In this document: piece by piece, positions 1 to 13,077 of the stretch
How the letters are laid out: each line of letters opens with the position of its first letter
Position numbering within the stretch: position 1 is the first letter of the stretch
From: Ciona intestinalis
Taxonomy: Eukaryota > Chordata > Ascidiacea > Phlebobranchia > Cionidae
DNA: 64,000 bases
Direction of reading: 5' to 3'
NCBI RefSeq assembly: GCF_000224145.3
Contig: NW_004190398.2
Coordinates: forward strand, 32,310-96,309
Translations under genes and position numbers: made by a program
The notes under the pieces: model-generated
What the model saw: only the letters and a program-made list of their open reading frames with translations
Databases searched by the model: none
What the model was told of the DNA's origin: nothing

Positions 1-172
1 AACTCATGCTGTAATTTTTTTAAGCTATTTTAGAGTTTTAACCAGGGGGTATTGGTGTGTGATTACCTCTCATAAAAGCTAAACTTAAAATAAATGAAAT
101 CTTGAGATTTGCCTACGTTTGAAGTATTGATAACCTGGACACTCAGCTCACAAATCTTACTAAAGTATATAC

Positions 173-3100
173 CTGGGTGTTATTAACGACGTAGTAAACT
201 TCTAAAACACTGGGGTCACCGGCATTATAGATCTGTCTAGCCTTGTAGGTGAGTTGGAAATTTCCAAGTTCTACTTTACCGGACTGTGTTGTTTCTGACC
301 CGCTGCCGTCTGCTCCAAAATCCGAAGTCACCTGTATACATCAAATAAAGTTTAAACAAAACTATTTTTTTGATTTTTAAATTACTAGGCCCTTTCTTGA
401 CATTTGTTTTTCGTAGATTTGTTAAAGAATTTTGTTACTACGGTTAGGCAATTGGAGTGTATGATTTCAACAAGAAACAGTATAATGTATATATAAATAA
501 ATCTATGGCAGTGTTTAAGGTGAACATACATGCTGTTGTTATGGAACAAGGTTGTTTATTCCAAGAGTTATAATTTAGTTAGTACTTGATACAAAAAACC
601 ACTATCTTACTCTAATCTGAAGTGTATTCAGAGTTCTTCTCTCATTGCCGATCCATACTCCTAGTTGGAATGGGTGCCCAGGGATGTTCGCTGCTTGATA
701 CACGTCATTCCTGCAATAAACAAGACATAATGTTAAATTGCGAATTACTTTGAACACAGACAGTCACGAACTCACTATAGTAAAACTAAAACAAGTCAGA
801 ATGTTTATTCAAAACGAAAGTCAATATAACAACTACGAATCGTGTGTGAACATATTTTTTAAGTCGATTCCAGGTGAATATTTTTGGTGACATGCATGTA
901 AGAAGAGAGCTTTCATTGATCAATTACTAGGAATGTACTGAAGTCAAAAAAAGCTTGGGATAGGGAAACACACACACCACTCCTAATTTGCAGAAGTTGG
1001 GAAAAAAGGTAAACAATTAGGAGAAAGTGAAGCTACCTTTTTTCATTTTTAGTATTTTTCATTATCGCTAATGTACAAGCGCATCAAAGCTGTCGAAATT
1101 TTCGGTCAAGAGCCAAAAAAGAAGATGCTCAGCCATGAACTTAGTATAATTCAATCAGTTATCACATCCAGACTTACCCAAATGTATTGTTGAAGCCGTA
1201 ATTAACTGTGACAGATCCTGTTCCGTTTAACACTTGTATCTGTTAAACACAAAAAAAATAATTTTTTTTTAAATTGCCTTGCTTGATATTGAATAAAAAA
1301 ATTGGTGTAGTACTTGCGTCTTGATATATTTAAGAGCAGCAATGAGTGCTGGCATATTTTTGCTAAAAAAATTAAACCAATTGTCAAATATTTGACCTAC
1401 CTCATTACCAACGTCGTACATATCGTTGCCACCATCGCCAATGGATGTGGGCTGCGTTCCATCATAAGTGTAGTTATAAAAGTCGGGTAGGGTCGCTCTG
1501 ATAACGTCAGAGGAAGCATTCAAAGCCAAAACAATGGCCTTGACGGTGGCAAAATCTAAACAAATATTTGTAGATTATAGAAAAGGAAATACACTTTGTT
1601 CAATTGCAAAAATCGTATTGCAATTAATAATCTAGTAAAATCAAGTCCAACCACTTAAATATCCTGCCCAAGGACACATACGCCCACAATGGTACCAGCG
1701 ACAAACCTTGAACCAATTACCTCTGAGTTACAGGCAGGCGCGCCTTTTTTGCCACGGCACAAGGAATTTAAAAACAAAGTTGCTATAAAGTTTTTTCATT
1801 TAAAAAAAGTTAGAATTTGTGAGAGAACTCACTAGTTGTTGTTGTTGTTGGTGCTGTTGTTTGTTGATCCACAGTTGTTGTTGCAGGGATGGCAGTTGTG
1901 GAAGAATCAACATTTGGTTTGGGGAGCATGGGGAATGGAGTGGCTGTCAATGCAAAATAGATATCAAAGTACAAGGTATAATTCGGCACCGTAGCACAGT
2001 TCGTTAGCACGCCGACCCGACATGTATAAAACAGAAGACCCGTGTTATAACAACTGCCGTTTTCTGGCCGCGTAAGGATAAAGTAAGTTACATTCAACCA
2101 TTCAATTGAACCACAATGACTAAGATGTTTGTCTGTGTTTTAACATGGACTTCGTCAATTTACCACAACCACTATTCAAGCAAATAATTCAAGTCAGACA
2201 CACTTACTTGAAAATCAATACTTGCCACCAATATAAAAAAATTCTGCTTAAGTAATATATACAACTTACGAAGGTTGTGACCAGGTCCAGCTATGAGGTT
2301 CACCATCTCATACAAGGAGTTCCGAATTTCATTTTCTGTGATTAAATCACCTCTTACATCCCGTCTGTATTAGATGTTTAGTTAGCAAGGCAATCTATTT
2401 AATACAAGTCATTCAGATGCTTACTTTGATAGGAGCATGTATCCAAACATGGCTCTGGATGTACTGCTTACACTTGCATGGTTTCGTACGTTGTTTTGAT
2501 CATTACCTAATATTTGTAAGATGACCCTTGTGCGGAAATTTGAACCCCACGCCTGAAAAAAGGTATATACTACTAAACCCCCTAATATCACATTTAAATT
2601 ATCCATATAAATATGTAATCAAGCCAACCCATCTAAATAGCATTGCCCAAATCAATTTAACTTTTTTTAACTCATTACCAACACCTACTTTCACATCTCA
2701 AAGCATAATAAAATATTCTTGTATTTCAATACTTCGACTTACATTGTTCTCTATTTGGAAATAAACTTCACAAATAGTTGGGTCTTGTGTGCCGTAGATT
2801 TGAAATGATTCAAAATGAATGATGTAACCATTTGGATACAACCAACCAGAATTTCTTGCTGTTCTTCCAGCACCATCCGCACCAGCGTTTGATCGAACCT
2901 GGACATTAAAATAAAAAAAAAGGTTTAACACTTAATTTAAAAATTAAGTCCATTTATAACAAAAATTAAGTACTATAACAACAAATTGATCCTTACAATT
3001 TAATTTCAAAAGGTTACATTTTTGGGGATATTTGTGAGCTAGTTTAAGAACAAAGTTGTATAATTGAGAAGTTTTACAGTTCAGTTACCTCAATGGTGTA

Positions 3101-6100
3101 ATTCTGTCCATCAGTATTCCCATCAACCCACATCAGTGCAGTGAATGGGTAAGTAGCCAATGTTGAAAATGTGTAATCTTGGAAACTGTGAGAAGATTAT
3201 TTTACTTTGTATTCTTTTTAAAAATAAAAGACAATAAAAACTGGACTTACCTGAAAGTTTGGTTGTAACTTGCTCTGACCAACTGTTGCCCTTTGCCAAA
3301 GTAAATCTAAAAAAGATTGTTTCAATAATGTGTTTTCCATTATCTAGCCAACCCATTCTCATACACCTACCTGGTTTCCACCATCATACATATCGAAGCC
3401 ACCATCACTAATTTGATTCACTGAGTCGTAGTTGTATTTGTAGAAGTTTGGAACTTGACATGTGATTTGCTCACTGTAGTTTGAAATCGCTTTCAATGAT
3501 TGCTGCACTTGAGAATGGGATACTAAACGAAAAATTTAATATTTAATGGCATTTTTCAGACACTTAAACATAATTTATCCGACATCAAATTGAAACAGTG
3601 GCAAACTTGGGCCAGTAAGTTTGTAACTTTTATAGCACATTGCATATTATATGAAACAGCACTTCACCTGAGATATTAGAAATGATTTGAAGATATTCTC
3701 TCATTACAGCAGCAAGTTCTGTATCTGATGTGAACCGACCATTTCTCCTGTTCATTTAGATGTGTATAATCAGTACATAAATGCATATCATCATGTCATG
3801 TACTACAAATAAAAGACTTACGCTGACAATAAAGTATAGCCGAAGAAAACGTTGCTCATGCTGCTAAGCATGGCTGTGTTTTGACCATTTTGAGTTCCGC
3901 TAGATCTAACAGTAAGTGTAAACGACCATTCGGTATTAGAGGACCATTGCTGCAAAGGAATAACAATAATATTCACTAAGATTAGAATGATCACAAGCGT
4001 TTAAATGTATTGATGAAAAAGTATATACCTGGGTGTTATTAACGACGTAATACACTTCTAAAACACTGGGGTCACCGGCATTATAGATCTGCCTAGCCTT
4101 GTAGGTGAGTTGGAAATTTCCAAGTTCTACGTTACCGGACTGTGTTGTTGCTGACCCGCTGCCATCTGCTCCAAAATTTGAAGTCACCTGTTTACATCAA
4201 ATAAAGTTTAAACGAAATAGTTTTTCTGATTCTAAAATTACTAATTACTTTTTTGGCATGTTTTGTTACCACGGTCACCCAATCAGTGTGTACGATTTTG
4301 ACAAAAAAACAAGTAATACAATGTATTATCTATATATGCTTAAAGGGCAGATATAAAAATCGATGGCATTGCTTAAGGTGAACATACACTGTGAATGCGG
4401 TTTTCATAGAACAAGGTTATGCACAACCTCATGCAAACAGCATAGTTTAATTTCATTTAATCCAACTCCAAGAATTATAAATCAGTTATAAACAGTACTC
4501 GATAAAATATGATCTTACTCTAATCTGAAGTGTATTCAGATTTCGCCTTTCATTGCCGATCCATATTCCTAGTTGGAATGGATGCCCAGGAATATTTGCT
4601 GCTTGATACTCGTCATTCCTGCAATAAACAAAACATAATGTCAAATTGTAAAATTAAACACAGGGTAAACACAGTTATGAAACTCACTATAGTAAAACCC
4701 GAAACTTAAACAAAACGACCGTGAATCGTTGTTGAGTGGAATCTAGGTAAATACTTTTGGGAAAAAGAATATAAGAAGATAGCTTTCATAGATCGATCCG
4801 TGTAGTGCTTTTTATAAAATGTACAAATCAAAACTATAAGAAACACACCATGGTATAGCTTAAACGTGTTTTTGACACTGCAATTCAACGTATGGACGCC
4901 ACAGATAACTGCTGACAATACGCCAATCCCCAGTTATTATAATCTTATAATCACAAAATCTGGGCTTATTTCAACAAACCAATTGAGTCCATGAATTGAT
5001 TGATATATCCATAACTAAAACTTTTAGAAGAAACCACATTAAAACTGTGTATGTGTTTTTAAACGTATTTTTGTTATCGGAAGGGATTTCGTTTTAGAAT
5101 TAAGCAAAAAGGTCAAGTTCATTCAGAAATTCACAAAATTCGTTTCAAAATCGTTTCAAATGATCCTGAATTTTTTGCGGAAATGGAAACTCCCGTGAAA
5201 AGAGAAAACTTTACTTTCGTAAGTAAACAGAAATGGGACGGAATACGGAACATGGTATACAAAGTCAGAGGCGTGACTAAAATTTAGGTTAATCCAGCGT
5301 AGCCAACCCATCTGTGTTTCTTTTGAAAACGTTTGTTTCGTGGCGGACATAGATAGTCCAATATGTTTTCTCTAAATTGATCTAATGCTAATCATACATT
5401 ACACAGTATTGTAGAGCGTAGCCTATAATCATCGAAGCTGTATAGGACCAACCTTTTATTATATCCTAACAATCAGTCCATATGTTTAGCGGATTGTATG
5501 CTGTGTCCAAACATATTACATATTATTACATGTAACGTCAACGAATATCGTGAAATTTTGACTAAACCCTGATAATTTAAAGTTTTGTGTTTTTCAAGGG
5601 TTTGCTTTTTACCCAAGAACTCAAACATAATTTGAAAATTTTGTCTTGACTAAATCTCGCAAGGATGGAAACTGACAAAATTTGATGCGCACCAGACATC
5701 CTCGTGACTTAACCTTTATATCCAAGGATCAAACAACTGTTGTTTGAAAAGTAGAAATTCATCAATCAACAGGTAAAAGGATGGTGTGTTGTGGTAGCAA
5801 TCTATTGATGTTATGGCGACTTGGGACTTGTCTTTCGACCATGTAGGTTATTTTTAAGAATTCCAAACGGTGGCAGAATCAGCGGCCATTTTAAACTTAC
5901 ATGTAGTCATTTATTTTTATAGGCTATCATTCTGGATTTTTCCATTTTCCTTAAGGACACACATGTATAGGCCTACTTTAGTGGCAGCGAACATACGAAC
6001 CTGTTATAAAGGGCGCCGTTATAAAGATGAATAAAACCAGCGTATAGGCTACTGTGCGCATCCGTGTGTCCCAAGGATAATTAGACCGCTGTGGTATAGT

Positions 6101-9100
6101 AATGCAATAACCAGGCCTGACTTACCCAAACGTATCGTTGAAGCCATAAGTAACTGTAACGACGTCGAAACCGTTTAACACCTGGACCTGTTAAATAGAA
6201 CAAGAAATAAAACCAATTTTAAAAAATCGCATATGCGCATATTCGGTTAATAAGTTTATATTTTGAGCAGAAATTTTATGATTTAAAATTAAGCAATATA
6301 AATTTTATAGTACTGCGGGGGCAGATGGGACACGCGTCCCATTTTGTAGTGAACAAAAACATTTAAAAAATTATAAATCCGTATCCTCACGAATTTCATG
6401 GACCGTTGTTAATTATTTAAAACACAATCCGGATATTTGGATAATGTGTGCTAGGTAAGTCCCGTCTTACCCCACCCTGAGGGTTTCTTTGTCTATAGGT
6501 TCACTACTTCTGCATTTCGACACGAACAGAAATTTTGAGGTTTGGAAAGTTGCGTAATCAGTTTCGATACGTCTTGTGTGGCATATTGTGGCGCAGAATA
6601 CAATTTCACAGTGAGTTGGTTTTTATGACGAATTAAATGCGTTTGGAATTTCTACAGTTTTATTTTCGCTACGTTGAATTTCCTTATCGCGCTGTTATTC
6701 AATTTTAAAAAAATCGAGTTTTGAGCTCCCGCCTACGAGTTAAACCGTATATGCTGGACACCATACACGTGTATAATGTATAACTTTGTTGTGGAATTTT
6801 GTTTCCTGCATGACGATTTGGACAACTGATAGTAATCCCGGGATTGCGGCAATGTCCGGTATTTGTTTTGCCCAAAGACACATACGCCCACAATGGTATA
6901 GGTTAGGGCGTTTTGCATAAGAACACACGAGAAAGTGTTTCGCAACATATAGTAGGGTGGGGGTGATGGGACACCTTTTTCATTCTATTTCTCGTCCCAT
7001 TTGGTAGTAAATAAAGAAAATTAAAGGAATTGTAAAACCGTATCCTCACCTCTCCCATATACCTTTGTTATATAATTATTTAAAACATGGTCGGGATATT
7101 TGGTTATATCATATGCTAACGGTGTCTCGTCTTACCCCACCCTACTATATGACATAATATCCTAAATTATCTTCTACAATTTTTTGACTGAAAAAAATGT
7201 ATTAATTGACATAAAATGATGCGAAAAATAAGTAAAAACCTTTGGCTATGAATACTTTTTAAAATTTCTTTTATTATTACGTGAACACTCGAGATCGTGG
7301 ACGCGCTTTAAGACTCAAGTGCCATAATGGTATAAAATGCTCATTACGTTGTAGTGCGTGAAATCTATTGTAGGGCGTCAAATAAAATTTACCAAAAATA
7401 ACGTATTGGTAAATTCCGCTCATTCATTATGTAAATTTGTTATTTTAGTGCACGTCGTACACCCGCATTAGTTCGCGTAGGGGAAATTTTCTATATAGGT
7501 TGCCCACGAAGCGATTCTTGCGAGCAATGTTCAACCAAAACAATCGCAAACTTTTTGGGGTTGTAAGTCAGATTAATTTGCGACAGTCTTTAAACGAAAG
7601 AAACTAATTTAATTCCCGCGTCGCGGGTTAACTACTGTTATAACATGCTGGGAGTTTATATTATTTCATACACATGCGTTCAAGCCACATCATACGAGTT
7701 ATACCGCATATACAAATTTATGAGTTTTATTTCTACACGTCCCATTAGGAACGAATTTTATCTACGAGACCCATAAGGAACCATTGGCTTTGAGCTATTT
7801 CATTTCAGTGTGCTTCCCAATTAAGACAAAAACGTACACAGTAGTGGCAGGACCGAACCTGTACTGTCTATAACCACTCTGTTACCGCGGAATATCATCA
7901 TAATATTAACGGAAAATTCCAGAACCCATGATTTATAATATTAGCGAATTTAATTATTAATTTAAAGGGTCCCGGTGTCATTGTTGTTAAAAAATAGATT
8001 ACTTACCTCATTACCACCGTCATACATATCGCCACCACCATCGCTAATGGATGTGGACGAACCATCATAAGTGTAGTGATGAAAGTCGGGTAGCGTAGCT
8101 GTGATAACGTCAGAGGAAGCATTCAAAGCCAAAATAATGGCTTGGACGTTTCCCAAATCTAAAAAATGAAGATTATGCAGGGGGGTATATGCACTATGAG
8201 TAAATTCAGATTTTTTTGCGGTAATAAAAACTTCATGTGAAAATCTAAAAAAATGTGAATTATGAAAGGGTACAAAGTTGAAGTCACGAGGATGTCTGGT
8301 GAACATCAAACTTTGTCATTTTCTATCCTTGCGAGATTTATAGTCAAACAGAGAATTTCAATCAATAAAAAAATTCAATAAAACAGAAAATATTGAATTC
8401 CATGCAACTACAAATAGCCCAATAATTTTTTATATTTAATATAACGTAATTTTTATTTTCTCTTTGAAGACGGTAAAGCGAAAAAAATATTTTATAAAAG
8501 CACGCGTATGGATAAAACATACATCAGTACGTTGGGGTAAGATGTTTCATGTTTCATATTTTGTCCCTCCATTTTAAAGAAAAAAATACGCTAAAATGCT
8601 TTTATAGCGTGTGGCAACTAAATTAAACATTTGCTTGTGAGATTTCAAAAAAAAAAAACAATTTGCTTTTGCATTGTTTTTAAAACTGTATAACCAGAAT
8701 AAGGATTGGGACTTTACGGAACATTTTTTTAATCTATTTTCTCGTCCTATTTGGTAGTAAACAAATTTTTTAAACTGATTGTAAACCGTATTTGGTAGTA
8801 AAAAATTTTTAAACTGATTATAAACCGTATCCTCACGATTCTTATATAACGTTATTTATTGTTTAAAAGGCGATCGGAGTATTTGGATATTATGTGCTAA
8901 AAGCGTCCCGACTTCCCCGACTCTACCATTCTATACACAGGATCGTTTACGTTGAATAAATTTATGATTTCATTCTAACGTGGCGGGAAAACGACTGTCC
9001 TTATAAGTGAGTATCCTGTTTCACACACTTTTTTTACCGAAAATGTATCAAATTCCAACACAGGATGTACTTACTATTGTCTGTAATAGTGGATTGCGCA

Positions 9101-9376
9101 TGTAAACCTGAAAAGTATAAATTTTAGATTTATTAATCCACGCGGAATAAATTCTGTTGTCAAAATTAAATACAGAAGCGACAAACGAGCAAAATTGGCT
9201 GACCACCTAAATGGAAGCCATATATAGTATTTATTTTTTGCATAGCAGGCTGTTTTAGTGGTGTTTAGATAAGTATTTTAATTACATAATGGAAAAGTAA
9301 AACAAGTTATTAAAATAACCTTACCCCCCACGCAAAGCAGCACGAACAAGCATTGTAAATAAACGTCGCCTCTCAT
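173..9376 (-). CDS. Secreted modular protein with tandem six-exon domains, uncharacterised family (3' partial)
   Basis: Nineteen coding exons join in phase (679 codons) and continue beyond the left edge: 9325-9376, 9075-9107, 8007-8158, 6126-6187, 4519-4618, 4029-4187, 3822-3949, 3668-3747, 3371-3522, 3251-3306, 3089-3185, 2743-2898, 2425-2552, 2270-2364, 1833-1943, 1401-1555, 1178-1239, 611-710, 173-331. All have GT..AG borders. Exon 1 starts at ATG 9376 and encodes a hydrophobic stretch (LFVLLCVGG) ending LHAQ, a typical signal peptide, so the product should enter the secretory pathway. Domain 1 (exons 3-8), domain 2 (exons 9-14) and domain 3 (exons 16-19 onward) share the order DMYDxGNE/Q, a beta-rich stretch, GADGxG, then DPSVLEVYY or DPTICEVYF. 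A Thr/Pro-rich linker (exon 15) separates domains 2 and 3. N-glycosylation sequons are common (NASS, NGTG, NNTF) and cysteines are rare. No transmembrane segment is seen in the part present. I do not recognise the family. Gene structure is confident; function is unknown. Confidence 0.78.
1663..1760 (-). mobile_element. tRNA-headed SINE fragment
   Basis: Matches the tRNA-like head of the SINE family seen complete at 14999-15318, including the CCCACAATGGTA and GCAGGCGCGC segments. Truncated. In an intron of the modular gene. Confidence 0.7.
1833..1943 (-). CDS. Thr/Pro-rich linker exon of the modular secreted gene
   Basis: This 111 bp exon encodes about 37 residues rich in Thr, Pro, Ala and Ser, including runs such as TTTTT. 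It carries the same phase (2 in, 1 out) as exon 2 (9075-9107), which also leads into a DMYD-type domain. It is probably an O-glycosylated spacer between domains 2 and 3. No equivalent spacer exon lies between domains 1 and 2, whose exons (3668-3747 and 3371-3522) join directly. Confidence 0.7.
1986..2105 (+). mobile_element. SINE, internally deleted copy
   Basis: Starts with a tRNA-like GTAGCACAGTTCGTTAGCACG head and jumps to the family's 3' tail (GGCCGCGTAAGGATAAAGTAAG, then TTACATTCA). The central region is missing. Confidence 0.75.
5644..5717 (+). repeat. Inverted dispersed repeat, copy 1
   Basis: A stretch of about 74 bp containing TCTCGCAAGGAT and CCAGACATCCTCGTGACTT recurs in reverse complement at about 8270-8345, with roughly 85-90% identity by eye. 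Both copies lie in introns of the modular secreted gene, flanking the exon at 6126-6187. Confidence 0.7.
6308..6479 (+). mobile_element. TAGTAGGG-family MITE
   Basis: Diverged copy: starts TAGTACTGCGGGGG, holds the internal ACAAAAACATT and CCGTATCCTCACGA motifs, and ends GTCTTACCCCACCCT. Confidence 0.8.
6728..6898 (-). mobile_element. Degenerate SINE copy
   Basis: Scattered matches to the SINE in the right order: TACGAGTTA, GACAACTGATAGT, then GCCCAAAGACACATACGCCC. Strongly diverged. Confidence 0.55.
6950..7147 (+). mobile_element. TAGTAGGG-family MITE with TA target duplication
   Basis: Complete copy from TAGTAGGGTGGGGG to CCCCACCCTACTA, flanked by TA on both sides. No coding capacity. Lies in a large intron of the modular gene. 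Confidence 0.88.
8270..8345 (-). repeat. Inverted dispersed repeat, copy 2
   Basis: Reverse-complement partner of 5644-5717. The two copies could pair in the pre-mRNA of the modular gene. Confidence 0.7.
8702..8927 (+). mobile_element. TAGTAGGG-family MITE, internally duplicated
   Basis: Diverged copy carrying an internal repeat of TTTGGTAGTAA...AAACTGATT...AAACCGTAT (about 8748-8829), which makes it longer than its relatives. Confidence 0.7.
9325..9376 (-). CDS. Signal-peptide exon and start of the modular secreted gene
   Basis: ATG at 9376-9374 opens a 17-codon exon, MRGDVYLQCLFVLLCVGG when joined to the next exon, with a donor GTAAGG just left of 9325. The hydrophobic core and the following LHAQ fit signal-peptidase cleavage near residue 22. 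A TGACGTCA palindrome lies about 195 bp upstream at 9571-9578. The transcription start is not visible. Confidence 0.7.
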
Positions 9377-9570
9377 GTTGGATATAGCACTCTGTCTATT
9401 TGTTTCAAGTTTCCCTCGTGGAGCCTCTAGCCGTGCCACGATCAGAATGACAGTCTGCCTTCTGAACTGCTGACAAAATACGGCAAATTCTTTTTCAGGC
9501 ATCCGTTTCCTTTAGCGAGAGAGCCCTCGTCGATTAAGGTTGTGGAATCAAGCATGACAACCGTCCCCTG

Positions 9571-9578
9571 TGACGTCA
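9571..9578. promoter_or_regulatory. CRE-like palindrome upstream of the modular gene
   Basis: Exact TGACGTCA, the consensus for CREB/ATF bZIP factors, about 195 bp upstream of the ATG at 9376. Activity is inferred from the motif only. Confidence 0.35.
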
Positions 9579-9747
9579 TACAGGGGGTTTCCGTGTGAAC
9601 AATGAGACCGAAAACTTGTGAGAAAAAACACACAGACAAAGGTATATTGCGAAGATAAGATAACTGTCGTTTTAAGCAGTTTGTCGCGAGTAATATGGTA
9701 TTAAATTTGACCAACAAGCATTATTATTGGGAATGTGATTCGTTGAA

Positions 9748-9931
9748 TAGTAGGGTGGGGGAAGATGGGACACTTTTTTGATCTATGTTCTCGTCCAATT
9801 CGGTAGTAAACAAAAAAAACATTCAAAGAATTATATTGTTAAACGACTCCCATTGACCGGTGGTAATTGTTTAAATCACGATCAAGATATTTGGACCAAT
9901 GTGTTAAAGGTGTCCCATCTTCGCAACCCTA
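9748..9931 (+). mobile_element. TAGTAGGG-family MITE
   Basis: Intact left end TAGTAGGGTGGGGGAAGATG. The right end is decayed (TCTTCGCAACCCTAA). Confidence 0.85.
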
Positions 9932-11650
9932 ATAAATGTACGGGGGTTTAATCTAAAAAATGTGAGTGGATAATTTTGATTAGTTTGGAGCGGCCAAATG
10001 CTGCACGTTCTCTTATGTCTCACGTTTGTCGCATTTGGTTCGATTTGGATTATCTGTTTTCAATCAAAAGTCATACACTTATTTATCCTTCTTTCGTGAT
10101 CAAAAATAATAACTAGCTTTATATCCCAAAAAATCCAGCAAAAGAACTGCAGTGTCGCAAGAAAGGCTTGTAAAAACGGAAATGGTGAAACTTAGCGACA
10201 TTGGCATATAAAACTAAGAAAAATTAGCCTCTTGCGTTAAAAACAGACTTTAATATTCTTAACAAACATCTCAAGTATTAAGTAATCTCTTGAAATTAAA
10301 CTGAGAATAAACGGCCATAAAAGGCTTAGCAATATAAGAAGCCTTTTAGAATTGTATAATCCTTTACAGGAATAAAGTACTTGAGGTTACCTCCTGGACA
10401 GGGGAAAAGATTCTGGTATAGTAGAGTGATTAATATGTACAATGGTATGCTGTACTTCTTTTGTTAACTCTATATTGACTGAGTGTCGCCATCGGATTTG
10501 AACAAGACCACGGGTTTTGCGCAAGACTCGAAAACAACTTGTATGCAATGGGTTTCCCCATAATTTTACTGTGGTAACGCTTGATCTTGTAGGTATGTTG
10601 GGGTTTTGTAACTTTCCGTTGGTGCCAAAAACTTAGCAAAGCTTACCACAGAGCGATGGTTCTGTAGTATGATTGCATGGAATTTCTACACACATTCCTG
10701 TATATATTACAGTGGGGTTAAATAAATACTATTGGCGCAAAATATCCCATATTTTCTAATTTCCCATATTTTCCTTTTTTTTCTCGAGGATAAGGTAAAA
10801 TATTTCTGTAAACATTTTTTTATTATTATTAACTAATCAAATGGGACGATAATAAAGAATAAAAGCAAGAAACATCTCACCCCAAATCATAATGTGTAAT
10901 AATAACCAAATAACAGTTTGTGCGAAAGTTACGCGTTGCATGCTGTCAGCGCGTGTTAAAAAAAGCATGCTGAAAACGCATGATTGCTGCAAAAATATGA
11001 CGTACCAATTTGTCCGGGGAATTCCGTTATTTTTCGTTAAAGGAGAAAGTGTGGGATGTTTTTTCGGGATGAATCCGCCTAAGACCAGTCCATTGTCCAG
11101 CAACCTATACTTAAGATCCTAATAGGCCGACTTCACGGAGACTGACCAATACCATTATGATTATATATACATCTTAAAGGCCCCTGGACAGGTGACTGCG
11201 CACCTGAAACCGCAGAACTGGTACTTTTAAAAGAATTAACGACTATCACAAAGCCTAATTGGTGAAAAATTTCACCCCACTTCATGAGTCATTCGTTTTG
11301 TTTATGAGAACAGAGCGGGTTCGATACCAAAAATAAATGTGTTTCATTACTATAGAAGCTCGGTCAAAGTTTAGTTGACCATAGGGGGAATTACTGGCGT
11401 TAGTTGCAAAGACCCTTCTTTGTCCACCCCTGAACACCTAATTGTGTTATGGTGCAATCAGTTTACCTTTCGCGGATAAAAAGCATTTTCTTGTCACACG
11501 GTTTTCTGTTCACAGTAAACAAGGAGATTTATTTTATCCGCATTATGGTAGACAAAAAATAAAAAAACAATAAAAAATGAAGCCGTTTCTTTTTTTAAAA
11601 TAAAATGGAACAATATGGGTTAACACTTTATTAACATATATTTGTTGGAA

Positions 11651-11820
11651 AATAGGACACTTTTAGCAAATAATATCCAAACATCCTGATCGTGTTTTAA
11701 AAACAACGGTCTACGGGAGTCGTGAAAATATGTTATTATTATTCTTTAAACTTTCTTAGTTTATTACCACATATTACGAGAAAATATAAAGAAAAAGGTA
11801 TCCCATCTTCCCCCACCTTT
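11651..11820 (-). mobile_element. TAGTAGGG-family MITE, reversed
   Basis: Internal motifs in reverse order (TTTAGCA, ATCCAAACATCCTGATCG, then TTACCACAT). Ends ATCTTCCCCCACCTTT. Confidence 0.78.
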
Positions 11821-12790
11821 CCATATATGTTATATTTTATGTAATAAGTTACATGTTATAACTTTAGGGTTACTTATCAACTTATATTGAATAGCACATC
11901 TATTGAAACAATGTGTAGGTCATGCGCTTTTAATCGATATAAATACCGACGTATATACAGCGGGTTACGTATTTTATTCTTTCGTGGCGTGGTAACTGCA
12001 TATGTTATTTCATTTACCCCTGATCCGCTCATAGGTTACCACGTGTATAACATTGTGGATAATGTTGTTTCGCATTTTTATTTTGTGTTGAATTTGGGCA
12101 ACCTATTGTCCGTATATAAAGGACCCTATAAAGGCGGAGCCTTGCATCTGATATAAACTCTCGTTTACAGGCCGAGTTCCGCGAATCTGAACACCTCAAC
12201 GGGATCATGCACCTGTGTGCAAATCAACCCAAAAACAATTCAGCGAATTGGCCCTTAAGTTTTAGCCAAACGTCCATCAAAATAGGCGTATAACAAAATA
12301 TAGATTTATTTTAGAAAATTGCAAAAGACCTTTTATAAATGGTACAACGATAATTCTTTAGCTGGTGACCAGTGGAAATTTTGTTTAAAAAACCTCACTG
12401 ATACCGATTGTATAAATATTTTGGGCGAAAAACTCTCGTGTTAAAAATTAGTTTTAAAAAATCGTGAGAACGTGCTTCGCCGTGACCGAGTGCTTATCTA
12501 CATCAAAGACTCGGTCGGTAAATTGTTCAAGATTGAAAACCCCTTATGCAAATTTTTGTACTATATAAGTATAGCGGTGGCATACACGCCACTATTATCT
12601 ATTATACCGGGCGCTTATATAGTGCACTTATATAATTTAAAATGCATAAAGGTTCCATAAACTGTTTCAACAACAACGGCCGACAATTTAAAACCGCAAA
12701 TAGAAAGCTCATAATTTACAGTTGCAAGTTAATGTAATTGTTAAGTTATTCAAAGACGTTGTTAATTATAAAAAATTTGAATATGAAATA

Positions 12791-12835
12791 TGGGATATTA
12801 TATTCTAATGGTATCCATCTTACCCCACACTACTA
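12791..12835 (+). mobile_element. MITE fragment (right end)
   Basis: Only the last ~45 bp of a TAGTAGGG-family copy remain (GGATATTATATTCTAATGG, then CCCCACACTACTA). Confidence 0.6.
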
Positions 12836-13077
12836 AATGTCTAATTGAGTCGGTAACTCGGCCCAATGGGTTAAGAAAATCCGATATCCATGTTGTGCGG
12901 GGCCTTATTTAAAACCTTAAATGGCGACACGCAACACTGCAAGTTGAGGAAATATCTATTACCAAACGTAGACGAGGTTGTTCACTAAGCAGACAAGTTT
13001 TTGACTTTTGTTGTTGGTGGATGTAAACAGCGACAGATTTGAAAGCGTGAAAACTATTTACCGGTATTTGGCGTATT

